Shown here: one piece after another, positions 12,693-39,078 of the stretch
Position numbering within the stretch: the first letter of the stretch is position 1
Layout of the letters: each line of letters starts with the position of its first letter
DNA from: Halisarca cf. caerulea
Lineage: Eukaryota; Porifera; Demospongiae; Chondrillida; Halisarcidae
Assembly (NCBI GenBank): GCA_963170055.1
Contig: CAUJGJ010000313.1
Location: 5,701,679 to 5,765,678 of the forward strand
Length of the DNA: 64,000 nucleotides
Direction of reading: 5' to 3'
Notes under the pieces: model-generated
Told to the model about the DNA's origin: nothing
The model's input: only the letters and a program-made list of their open reading frames with translations
Databases searched by the model: none
Program-made: the position numbers and the translations under genes

Positions 12693-15600
12693 GATGCTTC
12701 AGTTTGTTTCCCTTGCAGAGAGGGTGTGATGGAGTTTCTTCTGGTGAACCATCCACTGGACTGCCCAATCTGTGATCAGGGAGGAGAGTGTGATTTGCAG
12801 GATCAGTCAATGGCCTTTGGTAGTGACAGAAGCAGATTTGTTGACAACAGCTTCTCAGGAAAAAGAGCAGTTGAGGACAAGAACATTGGTCCCTTGGTCA
12901 AGACTATCATGACAAGATGCATCCATTGTACTAGATGTGTTAGGTATTGCTGTGTGGGGTGGCGTGTATAGTGAGTGTATGTGTGGGAAAGGAATGGGGT
13001 GTGTAAGAGGGTAATGTTGTGTTCACCCACTGCCTGTGGTGTGTTCACCCACTGCCTATGTTGTGTTCACCCACTGCCTATGGTGTGTTCACCCACTGCC
13101 TGTGGTGTGTTCACCCACTGCCTGTGGTGTGTTCACCCACTGCCTATGTTGTGTTCACCCACTGCCTATGGTGTGTTCACCCACTGCCTATGGTGTGTTC
13201 ACCCACTGCCTATGGTGTGTTCACCCACTGCCTATGGTGTGTTCACCCACTGCCTGTGGTGTGTTCACCCACTGCCTATGGTTTGTGTTGTGACAGGTTT
13301 GGAAATGAAATAGCAGGAGTGGAGGAACTTGGCACAACAGGAAGGGGCGGAGACATGCAAGTGTGTTGTTGCTATGACAACTGGTGTTTGTGTACCACTT
13401 ACTGACCCCCCCCCCCGGTAAACCATGTAGATCGGAACCTATGTTGAGAGGATGTTCAGATCAGAATTGAGTGGAAACATCATTGACCTTTGCCCGGTTG
13501 GAGCTCTTACATCAAAACCCTATTCCTTTACTGCCAGACCTTGGGAACTGAGGTGGGTGTGTCCTGAAGGTGTGTCCTATAATGTATGCTATAGTGTGTG
13601 TGTGTGTGTGTGTGTGTAGTATGTGCTTTTCTAATACTGTGGTGTACAAGTATGTTTGATCAGTCCATCACTGGATGGTTTGATCAGTCCATCACTGGAT
13701 GTTTTGATCAGTCCATCACTGGATGGTTTGATCAGTCCATCATTGGATGGTTTGATCAGTTCATCACTGGATGGTTTATTGGATTAGCAGTCTTTCTTCA
13801 CTATTCATGTAACTTCAATTAGTATCTTTATTTGATTTACTTGCAAATAGCCACTATGATTCCATCTCCAATAATTCACTTCTGTTTTTTTCATTTGAGT
13901 TTGGATTTTTTTTCTTCAAACCATTTTTTTCTATTTTGTACTTTGCCATGTACTAACTATCTTGTGTGGTGAAGTGCTTCCATTTACAGTCCTCTACTCA
14001 CGAGTATGTGCATGAGCCGTTGGGAAGTCATAACATCCTTTGTTTGTAGGAAAACTGAGTCAATTGATGTATTGGATGGGATTGGTAGCAACATTGTTGT
14101 GAACACCCGAGGAGGGGAAGTCATGAGGATTCTACCCAGAGTAAACGAGGTTTGTCCTTGTACAGGTGGACTGTGATGACCTCCGTGAGGTGTGGCACTG
14201 AGATGTGGTGACATTTCTTCAGGATGTGAATGAAGCATGGATCTCAGACAAGACGAGGTTTTCTTATGATGGTTTGAAGAGACAGAGGTTGGTTGAGCCA
14301 ATGGTGAGGAATGACAAAGGACAGCTTACACCTGTGGATTGGGAGGTGGCGCTCATCACTGTGGCGGACATGTTGCGAAGAACAGCTGGAGAGAAGATGG
14401 GTGTAATCGCAGGTGGCCTAGCAGATGTGGAGTCACTTGTTGCACTTAAGGATCTCTTCAACAAAATGTCTTCCGAAAACCTCCACACAGAGGAAATGTT
14501 TCCAAATGCTGGGACCGGGTAAGTACTTATATTGTCTTCTATATTCTCATTGTACCAACACTTTGTTGCCTTATGTGTCCAGTGTGGACCTGCGGTCAAG
14601 CTATTTGCTGAATGCATCTATTGCTGGTGTGGAAGAGAGTGACCTGCTTCTCCTGGTGGGCACCAACCCTCGTTTTGAGGCACCTCTGTTCAACGCTCGA
14701 GTCAGGAAGAGGTGAGCTCATATGTAGCACACACTCACTTCCTCTCTCGACAGTGGATACCTCCTCTCTCTCCTATTAAAGTTACATCCACAATGAACTG
14801 TCTGTGGCTGTCATTGGGTCAAAGGTTGACTTGACCTATGATTATACTCATCTAGGGGATTCCCCTAAAGTACTAGTGAAGCTATTGTCTGGAGATCACC
14901 CTTATTCCAAGAAGTTCACATCTGCTAAGCGTGCAATGATTGTAGTGGGGAGTTCAACACTGTGTGGATCAGAGGGAACCTCTCTGCTATCTGGTGCCAT
15001 CAGGCTAGCAGCCATGGCCAAACCAGAGGATAAGAGATGGTCTGTACTCAATGTTCTACACAGGGTAAGCACCTGTTGCTGCAGTGGTTGGGATAGTGTG
15101 TAGAAGCTACGTCTTCTTTTATGAAGGTTGCCGGGCAAGTGGGAGCCATGGATGTCGGCTACAAAACTAACAATTTGGATATGTCAAAGATGAAGTTCCT
15201 CTATCTTCTTGGAGCTGTAGGTTATCTGTAGTTAGGGTTGGGGTTTAGGGTTAGGGTTAGGGATCTGTAAGTCGTCTGTAGGTCGTCTGTAGGTCGTCTG
15301 TAGGTCGTCCGTAAACTGTCTGTAGGTTGTGCATAGGTTGTGTTGACAGCTGGTGATGTGCTGTGTAGGATGATGGAAGTGTTACCAAGGAGATGCTTCC
15401 TGAAGACTGCTTTGTAGTCTACCAAGGTCACCATGGCGACCATGGTGCCCTCCTGGCGGATGTAGTCCTCCCTGGAGCTGCTTACACAGAAAAAGAGGCA
15501 ACTTATGTTAACACAGAGGGTAGAGCCCAGCGTACCAGGTAAGCTTCTGTAGTTTCCATGGTTACCACTCCACTGCTATTGGCTGTGTTGTATGTCCAGA

Positions 15601-16109
15601 GTGGCTGTGACCCCACCAGGGGTGGCTCGGGAGGATTGGAAGATAGTGAGAGCTCTCTCTGAGGTATACGTGGGTTGAAGAACCTCTTCTGTTTGTTGAG
15701 TGATCACTGACTACCTTCTCTTGTAGTTTGCTGGATTCAAGTTGCCTTATGACACAGTTGGAGATCTTCGAAGTAGAATGGAAGAGTTAGCCCCTCATCT
15801 TGTCACATGTGGAGATCTACAAGAAGCTAACTTCTTTTCCTTGGCCAACAAGTTGTCCACGGTGAGAGGGAATGGACCCTTGCACTGCCCAGCTTCCTAG
15901 GCCTTGCACTGCCCAGCTTCCTGTATGTGTGTCCAATCCTCAAGCCTATATATCCCTTACTCCCTCAGACCCCACAACTTACTGACCAGACATTGCAACC
16001 ACAGCAGTTGACACTGGACCAATTCTATGTGACAGACCCCATCACTAGAGCATCGACTACAATGGCCAAATGTGTGGCTGCAGCCAGAGAAGGGAGGGCA
16101 CAGCTGTAA
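11879..16109 (+). CDS. NDUFS1: NADH:ubiquinone oxidoreductase 75 kDa subunit (complete)
   Basis: Largest iron-sulfur subunit of mitochondrial complex I; carries electrons from FMN toward ubiquinone through clusters N1b, N4 and N5. Exons: 11879-11924 plus 11988-12097 (or one exon 11879-12097, see findings), 12369-12476, 12539-12615, 12719-12943, 13297-13360, 13431-13552, 14050-14149, 14223-14518, 14583-14711, 14782-15064, 15127-15216, 15369-15538, 15600-15663, 15727-15861, 15969-16109. This gives 719 residues with the small intron removed, against 727 in human. The N-terminus [15 protein letters not shown] is a typical targeting leader. The 2Fe-2S ligands follow C-x10-C-x2-C-x13-C (Cys 65, 76, 79, 93). 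The 4Fe-4S motifs are [21 protein letters not shown] and CPVGAL. Downstream match includes [18 protein letters not shown] and QGHHGD. Head-to-head with MMUT, convergent with MYO10. Confidence 0.97.
12636..12692. repeat. GT microsatellite in NDUFS1 intron
   Basis: About 28 GT dinucleotides between the exons ending at 12615 and starting at 12719. Confidence 0.9.
13017..13285. repeat. 20-bp minisatellite in NDUFS1 intron
   Basis: Thirteen tandem copies of gtgttcacccactgcctatg, with some gcctgtg variants, fill most of the intron before the exon at 13297. The unit is 20 bp, which makes three reading frames cycle and yields spurious open frames. Confidence 0.9.
13655..13780. repeat. 24-bp tandem repeat in NDUFS1 intron
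   Basis: Five copies of tttgatcagtccatcactgg. The rest of intron 13553-14049 is AT-rich unique sequence. Confidence 0.85.
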
Positions 16110-16372
16110 CCATCACCTTCTCCACTCAACCAGTACATTTGTGTAACCTGTGCATGGACTGACGCTGATGGGGCAACTTTGTATCAAGTGTGTCTACACA
16201 GTGTAATGTTAAGGAATAAGTCACACAATACGTACAGAAATAATGAGATCTATTTAATAGTTTCAGTTTAATACAAAATACATAACTAAATTATTAATGA
16301 TTGAATATTAAATTTTTCTTTCATTCAAAACTGAAGAAACTATCAAACAACTATTGATCCAATAATCTCTGA
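16110..16372. other. Convergent 3' space NDUFS1/MYO10
   Basis: 263 bp between two converging stop codons. It is AT-rich, with a possible variant poly(A) signal aataag near 16212 for NDUFS1, and tttaat (attaaa on the minus strand) around 16253-16270 for MYO10. Confidence 0.4.
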
Positions 16373-31335
<14,963 letters not shown>

Positions 31336-31535
31336 CTCGAGGGATGCGTCTTCTCAGATTAGAAAATTGGTGGATGGTAACCTAGGAAGTCTTTAACTTA
31401 ATGGTGGATCTTTTGACATGGAAACACACAGCGACAATTGAGGTGAACTGGCTATGTAGCAAAACCTAGATCGTTACGATAGAGGTTACGAATAGATGCT
31501 TCGAACATCTAGGGTTTCTGTCAGGTGACCGTCAT
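31336..31535. promoter_or_regulatory. Bidirectional promoter region MYO10/HROB
   Basis: 200 bp between divergent start codons. It contains both 5' UTRs; no TATA box is evident. Confidence 0.5.
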
Positions 31536-34500
31536 GTGAGATGCACGTGGCTTTACCGGGTTATGAGAGAGACAATTATGAGTTTACGAGCGGCTTTGAG
31601 TAGGCTTCGCGAAGCACCTTCTTCTCCTCCGAATACTTCACGTGATACAAAGAATAATGGAGACTGTCGAGACGAATTTGAAAGTATTGTTGAGTGCAAC
31701 GAAGAACAGTTACTTGCAATGAAAGATGATTTTTCTCTCAGCTGTTGCGATGCTCCATTGCTAAAGGACGAGTACGAAGATGTAGGTGTTCAACGACATA
31801 GTATTCACTGGTTTCGCTATGTTTACATGGTCCTGCATTTTATCTGTCCTCTTTGTCATCTCTAGAACGAGTTTGACCGTCTTTCTGAAGTTGCATGGTT
31901 GAATATGGACTCAAACCTGGAAGTGAATCTGGCTAGACGTCCGCCTGATGACCGTGTTGTTGGATGGGAAAGTGAAACGTCTTGGAAGGAAGGGGTTAAA
32001 CCTTTGCTAAGTGAACCTGACGTCGAGGATACCGTGAAGACATCGTTTGATGGTGTCGATTTGCTTGACTTGGATGACTTTGATGATTCTTTTGAGGAAG
32101 TCTTGTGGAAGAAGACTGGAGCTATGCCTAACGGGATTTCTGTAGATGAATGTGAGGACAGAGAAGTGGATTTAGAGGTTTCTTTGGAAGAGACAATTGT
32201 TGGTAGTGAGAAAAAGACTGTTGCTTGTACAACAAAGAGACGTTTTCCAGGCCCTGCTGGCATACTGCCTAAAATGGTAAGTGTTTCATTGTTAGCTTGC
32301 AGCTGAGCTTGGTTAGAGTCTGGCTGTTTACCCACATGGACTGTTTGTGCAGGTGCCTTGCGAGTACCATGAACCTACAATGGTGGGCTCTCTGAAACTG
32401 TTTTAGTTTCCACGGGTGCAGTGGTAGAAATAGCATTTGACCTTTGCTAGGACAAACGGCTGACCCAGTGTTATATTGGTAGGACATTTGAAGATTGATC
32501 AGCCATTTCCAACCATCACCGATTATGTATGTGTGTGCATAAGGAATCTTTAATACTGAACCTTGAGGTTGGCACAACAAATGGAGACTAGACTGTAACA
32601 ACCAATAACAGAGACTCAGCTCTCAGTTTAGTAGCCAGCCAAATGGCTGACCCAACTCAATTTTGGTCAGCCATATTCATGTTTTGTTCGGAAAATGGCA
32701 GATGGCAGGCAGCTATTTCTAGCTCTGCGGGTGGATGAACAATGTTGTATGACTGGGACATCAAGTGGAGAAAGTGTGCAGTAGTTGCACACCTTTGACC
32801 TTTCCAACAACACATGTACTTCATTAGTAGTTATTAAGGTAAAGCGGGGTAATTTGGAGCAGTCAAGCCAAAAGCAGTGTCAACCACCAGCTGCGTCCAT
32901 TATTTCTCATCTGTATACCTAGTAATTACTGAGCGGTAGCGAGGTTAATTGATTCAGTCGCAGACGGGACTCCATTCGAGGTTGCCCACGCATTCGGCGG
33001 ATAAATTACCACCTTTAGGCCAATGAGCTAAAAACTTTGCACGTGAATTGCAACTCGACTTTACAGCTTTATCGCATGTTTACATCTAAAGGTAACTCCC
33101 TGAGAGGAATTTTTCACGTTAAGCTGTTGATTGCTTTGTTGGGTGATCTTGCTGATCAGTAAATGCAGAAAAACCTCCCTTTTTTGGTCAACACCTGGCG
33201 ATGTCAGACTTCAACGTTCGGTCCTTTTTCCCCGTGTTTGAATGCATAAAAAATGACACTCTTGAATTTATTGTATGCGATTTTTGATTACTTTTGAACG
33301 AAAGGAAGGATATCTGATATTGAGATTCGGGCCACTGAATAGCTATGCCATTGTGACGGGCATTTGCCAGCCCTGCCAACTGTGACTATAGATTGTGTGT
33401 GCAGCCATGTTTCCATACAAATGCCAAGTGTGGAGTAGGAAGGAGAGTGCATGCCTTTTGCCGCCATCGGCGCCTTTGTATAAAAGGCGAATCACAGTGC
33501 CCACTACGGGGATGAGGGGAATATGTTGGCACAGATGTGGAAATAATAGGTGTTGAAATTTTACAGACATAATGCGGGAATGATTGATCAGAAATTTTAT
33601 ATTGGCATACCCAATGCTGCAGGGGGTTTTAGATAGGTGGAGGCCAATAGCTCAACTATTATATACTCTGAGTACTACTAGGGAGTGTATTTTGTCTAGT
33701 GAGTCTGTCAGGACAAGCAGTAGTGCATGTTGAAATTCTTGTAAGTGCAGAACTAAAAACTGATTGCGGTTTATACCAAAATTATGAAAATGTGTACTAA
33801 CATGGTGGCTAAGAGACAAATCATTAACTGATCATGAGCTATCAATAGTCCAAACATTCGGCATTGCAGAAGGTATCACTGTTCAAAAAGCATGCATGAT
33901 CCCTTTAAAATGTCCCTTCCTTCACACAGGACCAAAGGGGTTTGTCTGGCTACATGAGACTAGCTCACAACTACATTATAATTTTATGCAATCAATTATT
34001 TCATCCATATTCCCATTCCCATTCAATTTCAATGTCCTTTCCCTTTAGCGAGGTTCTGAACTTTGTTCACAACTAGTTTTATTATGACACTGTTTACCAA
34101 TGGACAATAGTGAGAGCAGGCTGCAAATTGACATGCCAGGAAAAACCTTTTGCTGATTGGCACTTATCACCAACCACCCCTAACCCTCTTTATCACCAAC
34201 CACCCCTAACCCTCTTTATCACCAACCACCCCTAACCCTCTTTATCACCAACCACCCCTAACCCTCTTTATCACCAACCACCCCTAACCCTCTTTATTGT
34301 ACTTGTCCTGGGGACTTGAGCATCTGTGTTGGTCGTATGACACTATTACTGAAGTGCTATTTTGTATTGTTTTCCTGATTAACTTTAGAGGTCTCTGTCT
34401 TTCTTTCAGGAGACATGTTTCAGACTTGAACCATTTGAAGAAAGGACTGCTTTAGTGCGACCTCCTTTGGTTTGTTACACATATCTTGATGTGCACTCTC

Positions 34501-37500
34501 TCTTCATTTCCCCTTACTATCGATGTTCTGATGTCTTTAGACTCCTTGTATTCAAGAACCTCAAAACAAGAGACACAAAAGTTTCATTCAGGATGAGTGC
34601 TTTTTGTCAAAGGCTTGGATCGAATTAGAGCAAGATCTGAATTCAGTGGGCTCCTTGACACCAGGTGAGGGCTCCTTGATTTCAGATGAGGGCCCCTTGA
34701 TAGAAGGTGAGGGCTCTTTGGTGGGTAGTGAGGGCTACTTGACACCAGGTGAGGGCTCTTTGGTAGCTAGTGAGGGCTCCTTGGCATCTACGTAGTGAGG
34801 GCTCCTTGACACCAATAACACTACCATGTTTTCCCTTGTGTCTGAACCATTAGGTCCACCCTCTGCTTCCCTCATCAAGTACACCATAGCACGCGTGTTG
34901 GCTCAGGTATGTTCAATGCCTGTATGAACCTTCAGTACACACCTTTAGTACATACCTTCAGTACACACCTCCAGTACGCACCTCCTGTACATACCTCCAG
35001 TACGAACCTCCAGTACACACCTCCAGTACAACGTTAACCTCCGGTACACACCTTCAGTACGCACCTCCTATACATACGTACCTCCAGTACACACTTTCAG
35101 TACACACCTTCAGTATGCACCTCCTATACATACGTACCTCCAGTACACACTTTCAGTACACACCTTCAGTATGCACCCCCTATACTACGTACTTCCAGTA
35201 CACACTTTCAGTACACACCTTCAGTACACACCTCCAGTATGCACCTCCTATACATACGTACCTCCAGTACACACTTTCAGTACACACCTTCAGTATGCAC
35301 CTCCTATACACACTTCCAGTACACACCTCCAGTGTAGACCTCCAATACACACCTCCAATACGTACCTCCAGTACACACCTTCAGTAGCTGCACATAAGAC
35401 TAGTGCTGTACTGTGTCTTCTACAGGCTGCGAGGAAGAAGCTGAGAAATGTTAAAGTTCCACATCTGAAGGTGTTTGTCAAGGCAGCCCAACTAACTGGG
35501 AGGAATGCCAGTGTTCACTTGAAGGACCCAACTGGTAGTTCTTTGTCAGTACTTTGTACAGGAAGGGTGGGGGTAGGGAGGGGGGGGGTATAACTACATG
35601 TATGGTTTCTGTACAGATTTGTGAACCGTCACTGCAACACTACATTTATGCTATGCAAAGGGGCACCCTCCACCCTCTTCCATGAATTCTGCCTTGTTTA
35701 TATTTTCATATGTGCCAACAAATTGCATTGGTTTCTATTGTTGGTGCGTTGTCCTTCAAACATCCTTAGGTATCATTAAGGGCACAGTTCATGCTGAAGT
35801 CTTGGAAAAGTTGGGAGGAAACATACCAATAGGCTCCACAATGCTTCTTAGCCATATTTCTGTTTTGAGTCCTAACCCAAGGCATCACTATCTCAACATA
35901 ACTTTGTCCAATATCATATCACTCTATGGGCCTGATGGTCTACACCTTGGAGGATTTGTAAGTGACTTATCACTAACTTCTGCACACATTTGTACAAGTC
36001 TATATTTGTTTGTACAGGTCTATGTTTGTTTGTACAGGTCTATGTTTGTACAGGTCTATGTTTGTACAGGTCTATATTTGTACAGGTCTATGTTTGTTTG
36101 TACAGGTCTATATTTGTTTGTACAGGTCTATGTTTGTTTGTACAGGTCTATGTTTGTACAGGTCTATGTTTGTACAGTCTATGTTTGTGTAGGTCTACTG
36201 ATGTATTGTTCCTAATTAAAGCGTCCCCCTTGGTTAAGCACCTCTAAAGGTCAAAGGTATTTTTTGTGTACCTAATAATAGGACGCTGATGACCACAACT
36301 CCACTACACAACTTCAGTGTGACTCAAGGCTCAGGGCTGCATCATAATATTGTGTTGATTTATTGGAGGCGCTTAGTAATTAGGGGTCATACTAAACACA
36401 CTTGGGTATCATGCTGTGTCTGCAACCATAATGCATTACATTAGATCATAGGGTTTCAGCAGAGACTTGCCAACTACCCATACAGCTATGGTTCACCCCA
36501 TCATAGATCCTGCTGGTACACCATAAGTAGGGTACTTGGCAATTATTATTGTGAAATGGCCAAGTTTCAGGACATAGTCACTTTTTCAAACCTATCAGTG
36601 CCGGAGAAGAGAAGAGAAATTTGCAATCAAGCACTAGATCACAGACTAGTACTATCTGTCTGGATAATGGCCTCTCAACCTGAGAAGCAGTTCATAGAAG
36701 CAACTGTACCATGTGCGGTGAGAGGATATCATGTATACAAAGAAGTGTGGCGACCCTATATTGGGGATGAATTTTTAAATTAACTTTCCACGAAAATGGT
36801 AACACCGAAGACAAATACACAATTCAGTGCTGTTACTCCAGCAGATTCCAAATCCGAATGCAAGCAGATTGTGGGTCACCTACCAAAAGAAATAGCGAAG
36901 ATTTGCTTCTATTTTATTGTAGATAGGGGTATAATCACTGGTGAAGTGACGGACAAGTGCAGAAGAACTAAAGAAGTTTGTGGAGAAATGGAAGTTCCGT
37001 GTTTACTGAAGTTTAAGCACACCAGACAGACAAAAATAGATAAAACAGTTCAAGAAATAAGAAAGGTCTATCATGGTGACTAGCTACAGCTTAAACATTG
37101 GTATTGTACCATGTATACCTTAGGCTTACTTGTAAGCACCGCCATTTTATTTGTTATTCGTAATTCGATCCCTAATTAGCTAAGCGCCTCCCTTACCCAA
37201 GGGCCACCTAGGATGTCTATTTGCAGTGCCCTACCAGTAAGAGCCTATCAAAGCAACCTTGAATTTTTAGGGGCGCTTTAATTAGGAACAATGCGGTATA
37301 TTAAATTTACTGAAAACTAGTATACATTGGTGCAGGCCTGTACTTAAAGGGGAACTGACATCAAAATTTTTGACGTCCTTTTTATATTACTAAACGATAA
37401 AATATACTTTGAAAGGCTTAAAACAAGTATTCAAACTTGCTTGTGATCATCATTCGAGTTATACGGGGACCTCAAACTTCCGCCTGTCAAGCACCATGTT

Positions 37501-38875
37501 TTATTGCAGTCGTGACGTCATAAAACGTCATTGGTAGCATCTTGCTGGTTGTTTGTATGGAAGGGATACGGCTGCACAACTTGGAAGCACTTTTTAACCG
37601 TAGAGAATGGCACGAATAAGACGATTTCGGTTTTAGTGACAAATAGCGCATTATTGCAATCATTAGAAAAAGAGATTTGAGTGTACCTTTGTGTTTGTAA
37701 CAAAAATCAGCCTAAATGTACTACTTTTTGTGGTCATAAACACAATAATGTTTCACCATTTTCTCAAAAGAGCGTTTTTTCGTGCATTGTTGATCACACA
37801 TGCTTTCAAGCAGTCTTTCTTGGTGACAGTACTGCCCAAAGCTTTGGTAGGTGTGATTGAAGCAGGTTTTGAACCCATATCACCTAGTTTAATGCATAGT
37901 CATACTGCTGTCTCAGTTTAAGTGCTCATTGCATAGCTTGTTCACCAGACTGTCCAGCAATTCAGGTTGTTTACTTGAAGCACTCCCTCAAGACTTAGAG
38001 AACAATTATGCCTGCTTGTACTGTCATCTGTGTTCACATTGCATACGATGCAAAATGCTCAGTACATTCTTGTCTATTCCACTGAAAGGAAAATGGTACA
38101 AGTTGCCTTTAAAACTATTTTGGCAATCTGTACCATCTCCACTTAACGATGAATCGACCTTAATGACTGTCTGTGGTTTAACTTTGCCTTTGGCTGCAGT
38201 TCTCTTTCTGCTGGAGGTTGTTCATTGGTTGCACGACAAAACCAATAAAAATATCATTGGAATGACTGCTTAAACTAGTCGTCCGCGAATACCTTGAAGA
38301 AGTCCTTTTGAGTAGCCAAACAGCGAGGAAGGAAGCGATTGGAGGGCACTTACGAGTGGCATTGGACAAAGTGCACGTTTTTGAGCTTTAGATTGGCTCG
38401 ATACCACTTGAATTGCTTCGAATGCTTCACTGGAAACTAATCGAAAGTTCTACTGGGTGAAATCCGCTGCTGCTGCTCTCACAGCCAAATACAATGTAGT
38501 TTTGGTTGAATTCGACAGTACCAATGGCGTCATTTGACGTCGTCGGCAAAGAAAACATGGTGCTCGAAATAGTGACATCACAGGGCCTATTTTGACTCTT
38601 TGAACCAGAATAACTCCTTAATTAAGCGACAAATAGGAAAATGGTCACCACCCAAGATACTTTTACATATATCCCTACATTTTGAGCACAACTTGTTTTT
38701 TGGTGTCATTCCCCTTTAATTATACAGGTCTGCACACATTTGTACTGTAACAATTCTGTACACATTCATTTTAGCCTATAGACTTTTGTACTTGTATTTT
38801 GTACAGGGAGTGCATTGGAATGCTGTTCCCACGGATGGATCAAGAAACTCCAATGATATTATGATCTGTAAATGA
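31536..38875 (+). CDS. HROB: HROB-like homologous-recombination OB-fold protein
   Basis: HROB (C17orf53 family) recruits the MCM8-MCM9 helicase to DNA damage for homologous recombination and interstrand-crosslink repair. Exons 31536-31781, 31866-32276, 34410-34469, 34541-34664, 34854-34906, 35426-35534, 35770-35957 and 38807-38875 join in phase to 419 residues. Recognition rests on the conserved KRRFPGPAGILP block (~206-217), followed by a C-terminal OB-fold: PHLKVFVKAAQLTG, HLKDPTG, GIIKGTVHAEVLEK and SVLSPNPRHHYLNITL. The N-terminal part is acidic and low-complexity, and the protein is shorter than human (~650). The first ATG is used; an in-frame ATG at 31578 (MSLRAALSRL) may be the real start. 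A second in-frame donor at 34748 could lengthen exon 4 by 28 codons. The 2.8-kb last intron contains two transposon-like elements. The family call is from memory of conserved blocks, so moderately sure. Confidence 0.75.
32277..34409. other. Large HROB intron 2, no gene recognised
   Basis: 2.1 kb of mostly unique sequence. Small open frames on the minus strand around 33188-33570 show no family I know. The only clear structure is a 29-bp tandem repeat (tttatcaccaaccacccctaaccctc) at about 34165-34300. Confidence 0.5.
34165..34300. repeat. Tandem repeat in HROB intron 2
   Basis: Five copies of a unit containing caaccacccctaaccctctt. The embedded cctaaccct only superficially resembles telomeric sequence. 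Confidence 0.85.
34645..34815. repeat. Minisatellite spanning the HROB exon 4 donor
   Basis: About seven ~21-bp units of gtgagggctccttgacacca type. The first unit is the 3' end of exon 4 plus its donor (gacaccag|gtgagg at 34664/34665). An identical junction recurs at 34748/34749. The reading frame of exon 4 stays open through the array until about 34795. Confidence 0.8.
34925..35395. repeat. Minisatellite in HROB intron 5
   Basis: Degenerate cagtacacacctccagta / atgcacctcctatacatacgt units, with a higher-order unit of about 70 bp. Confidence 0.8.
35990..36185. repeat. Minisatellite with acceptor-like motif in HROB last intron
   Basis: About eleven copies of tttgtacaggtctatg. The tttgtacag core equals the true acceptor of the last exon (ttttgtacag|gga at 38806/38807), so each unit offers a cryptic 3' splice site. 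Confidence 0.75.
36205..37292. mobile_element. DNA-transposon-like element with nested inverted repeats
   Basis: 1,088 bp bounded by attgttcctaattaaagcg and its inverted copy cgctttaattaggaacaat (ending 37292), about 23 bp of terminal inverted repeat. A second, inner inverted pair, ggaggcgcttagtaattagg (about 36367-36387) versus ccctaattagctaagcgcctcc (about 37170-37191), carries the same core in opposite orientation. It holds a broken protein gene (36556-37083) and no recognisable transposase, so it is probably non-autonomous. It sits in the last HROB intron. No clear target-site duplication. Confidence 0.7.
36556..37083 (+). pseudogene. HIRAN-like transposon-borne protein, broken
   Basis: Two consecutive frames, 36556-36783 and 36796-37083, look like halves of one protein split by a frameshift or stop near 36780. 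The first half carries VPCAVRGYHVYKEVWRPYIG, the second KQIVGHLPKEIAKICFYFI and CGEMEVPCLLKF. The order RGYH..W.P..G, then VGH(L/V)P, then a G..(V/I)PC.(L/Y)..F closing strand recalls HIRAN-like proteins seen repeatedly in invertebrate genomes inside mobile elements. Function unknown; the name is by resemblance only. Confidence 0.5.
37348..38715. mobile_element. Element with TTAA target duplication and inverted ends
   Basis: 1,368 bp flanked on both sides by TTAA (37344-37347 and 38716-38719). Ends are aggggaactgacatcaaaa and inverted ttttttggtgtcattcccct, imperfect inverted repeats. TTAA duplication is the hallmark of piggyBac-type insertion, but no transposase is present. Two internal + frames (37691-37921, 37929-38273) have no family I recognise. 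Located immediately after the element at 36205-37292. Confidence 0.6.
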
Positions 38876-38934
38876 CAGCATGTGTTTTTTTACTTAGTAA
38901 TCTCTTCAGCTTGTGGCTGAAATTGAAATACCTA

Positions 38935-39078
38935 CTGTACAGTGTAGTACATGCCTACTGTACAGTGTAGTACGTACCTACTGTACAGTGTAGTACATTC
39001 CTACAGTACAGTGTAATACATACCTACTATATAGTGTAGTGCATACAGTGTAGTACATATTTACTGTACAGTGTAGAA
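38935..39078. repeat. Tandem repeat downstream of HROB
   Basis: Five to six copies of ctactgtacagtgtagtaca. Confidence 0.8.

Noticed and set aside
15235..15262. Telomere-like ttagggttaggg
   Set aside because: Only about three degenerate units inside an NDUFS1 intron; far too short for a telomere or fusion site.
31862..32335. 157-codon minus-strand frame, Ser-rich
   Set aside because: Exact antisense shadow of HROB exon 2, which has splice sites, phase and family blocks.
34165..34300. cctaaccct repeats as telomeric DNA
   Set aside because: The period is 29 bp and the motif is one part of a longer unit.
36556..37083. Cellular gene with a real intron between two halves
   Set aside because: The 12-bp separation is too short for an intron and the unit lies between transposon-like inverted repeats.
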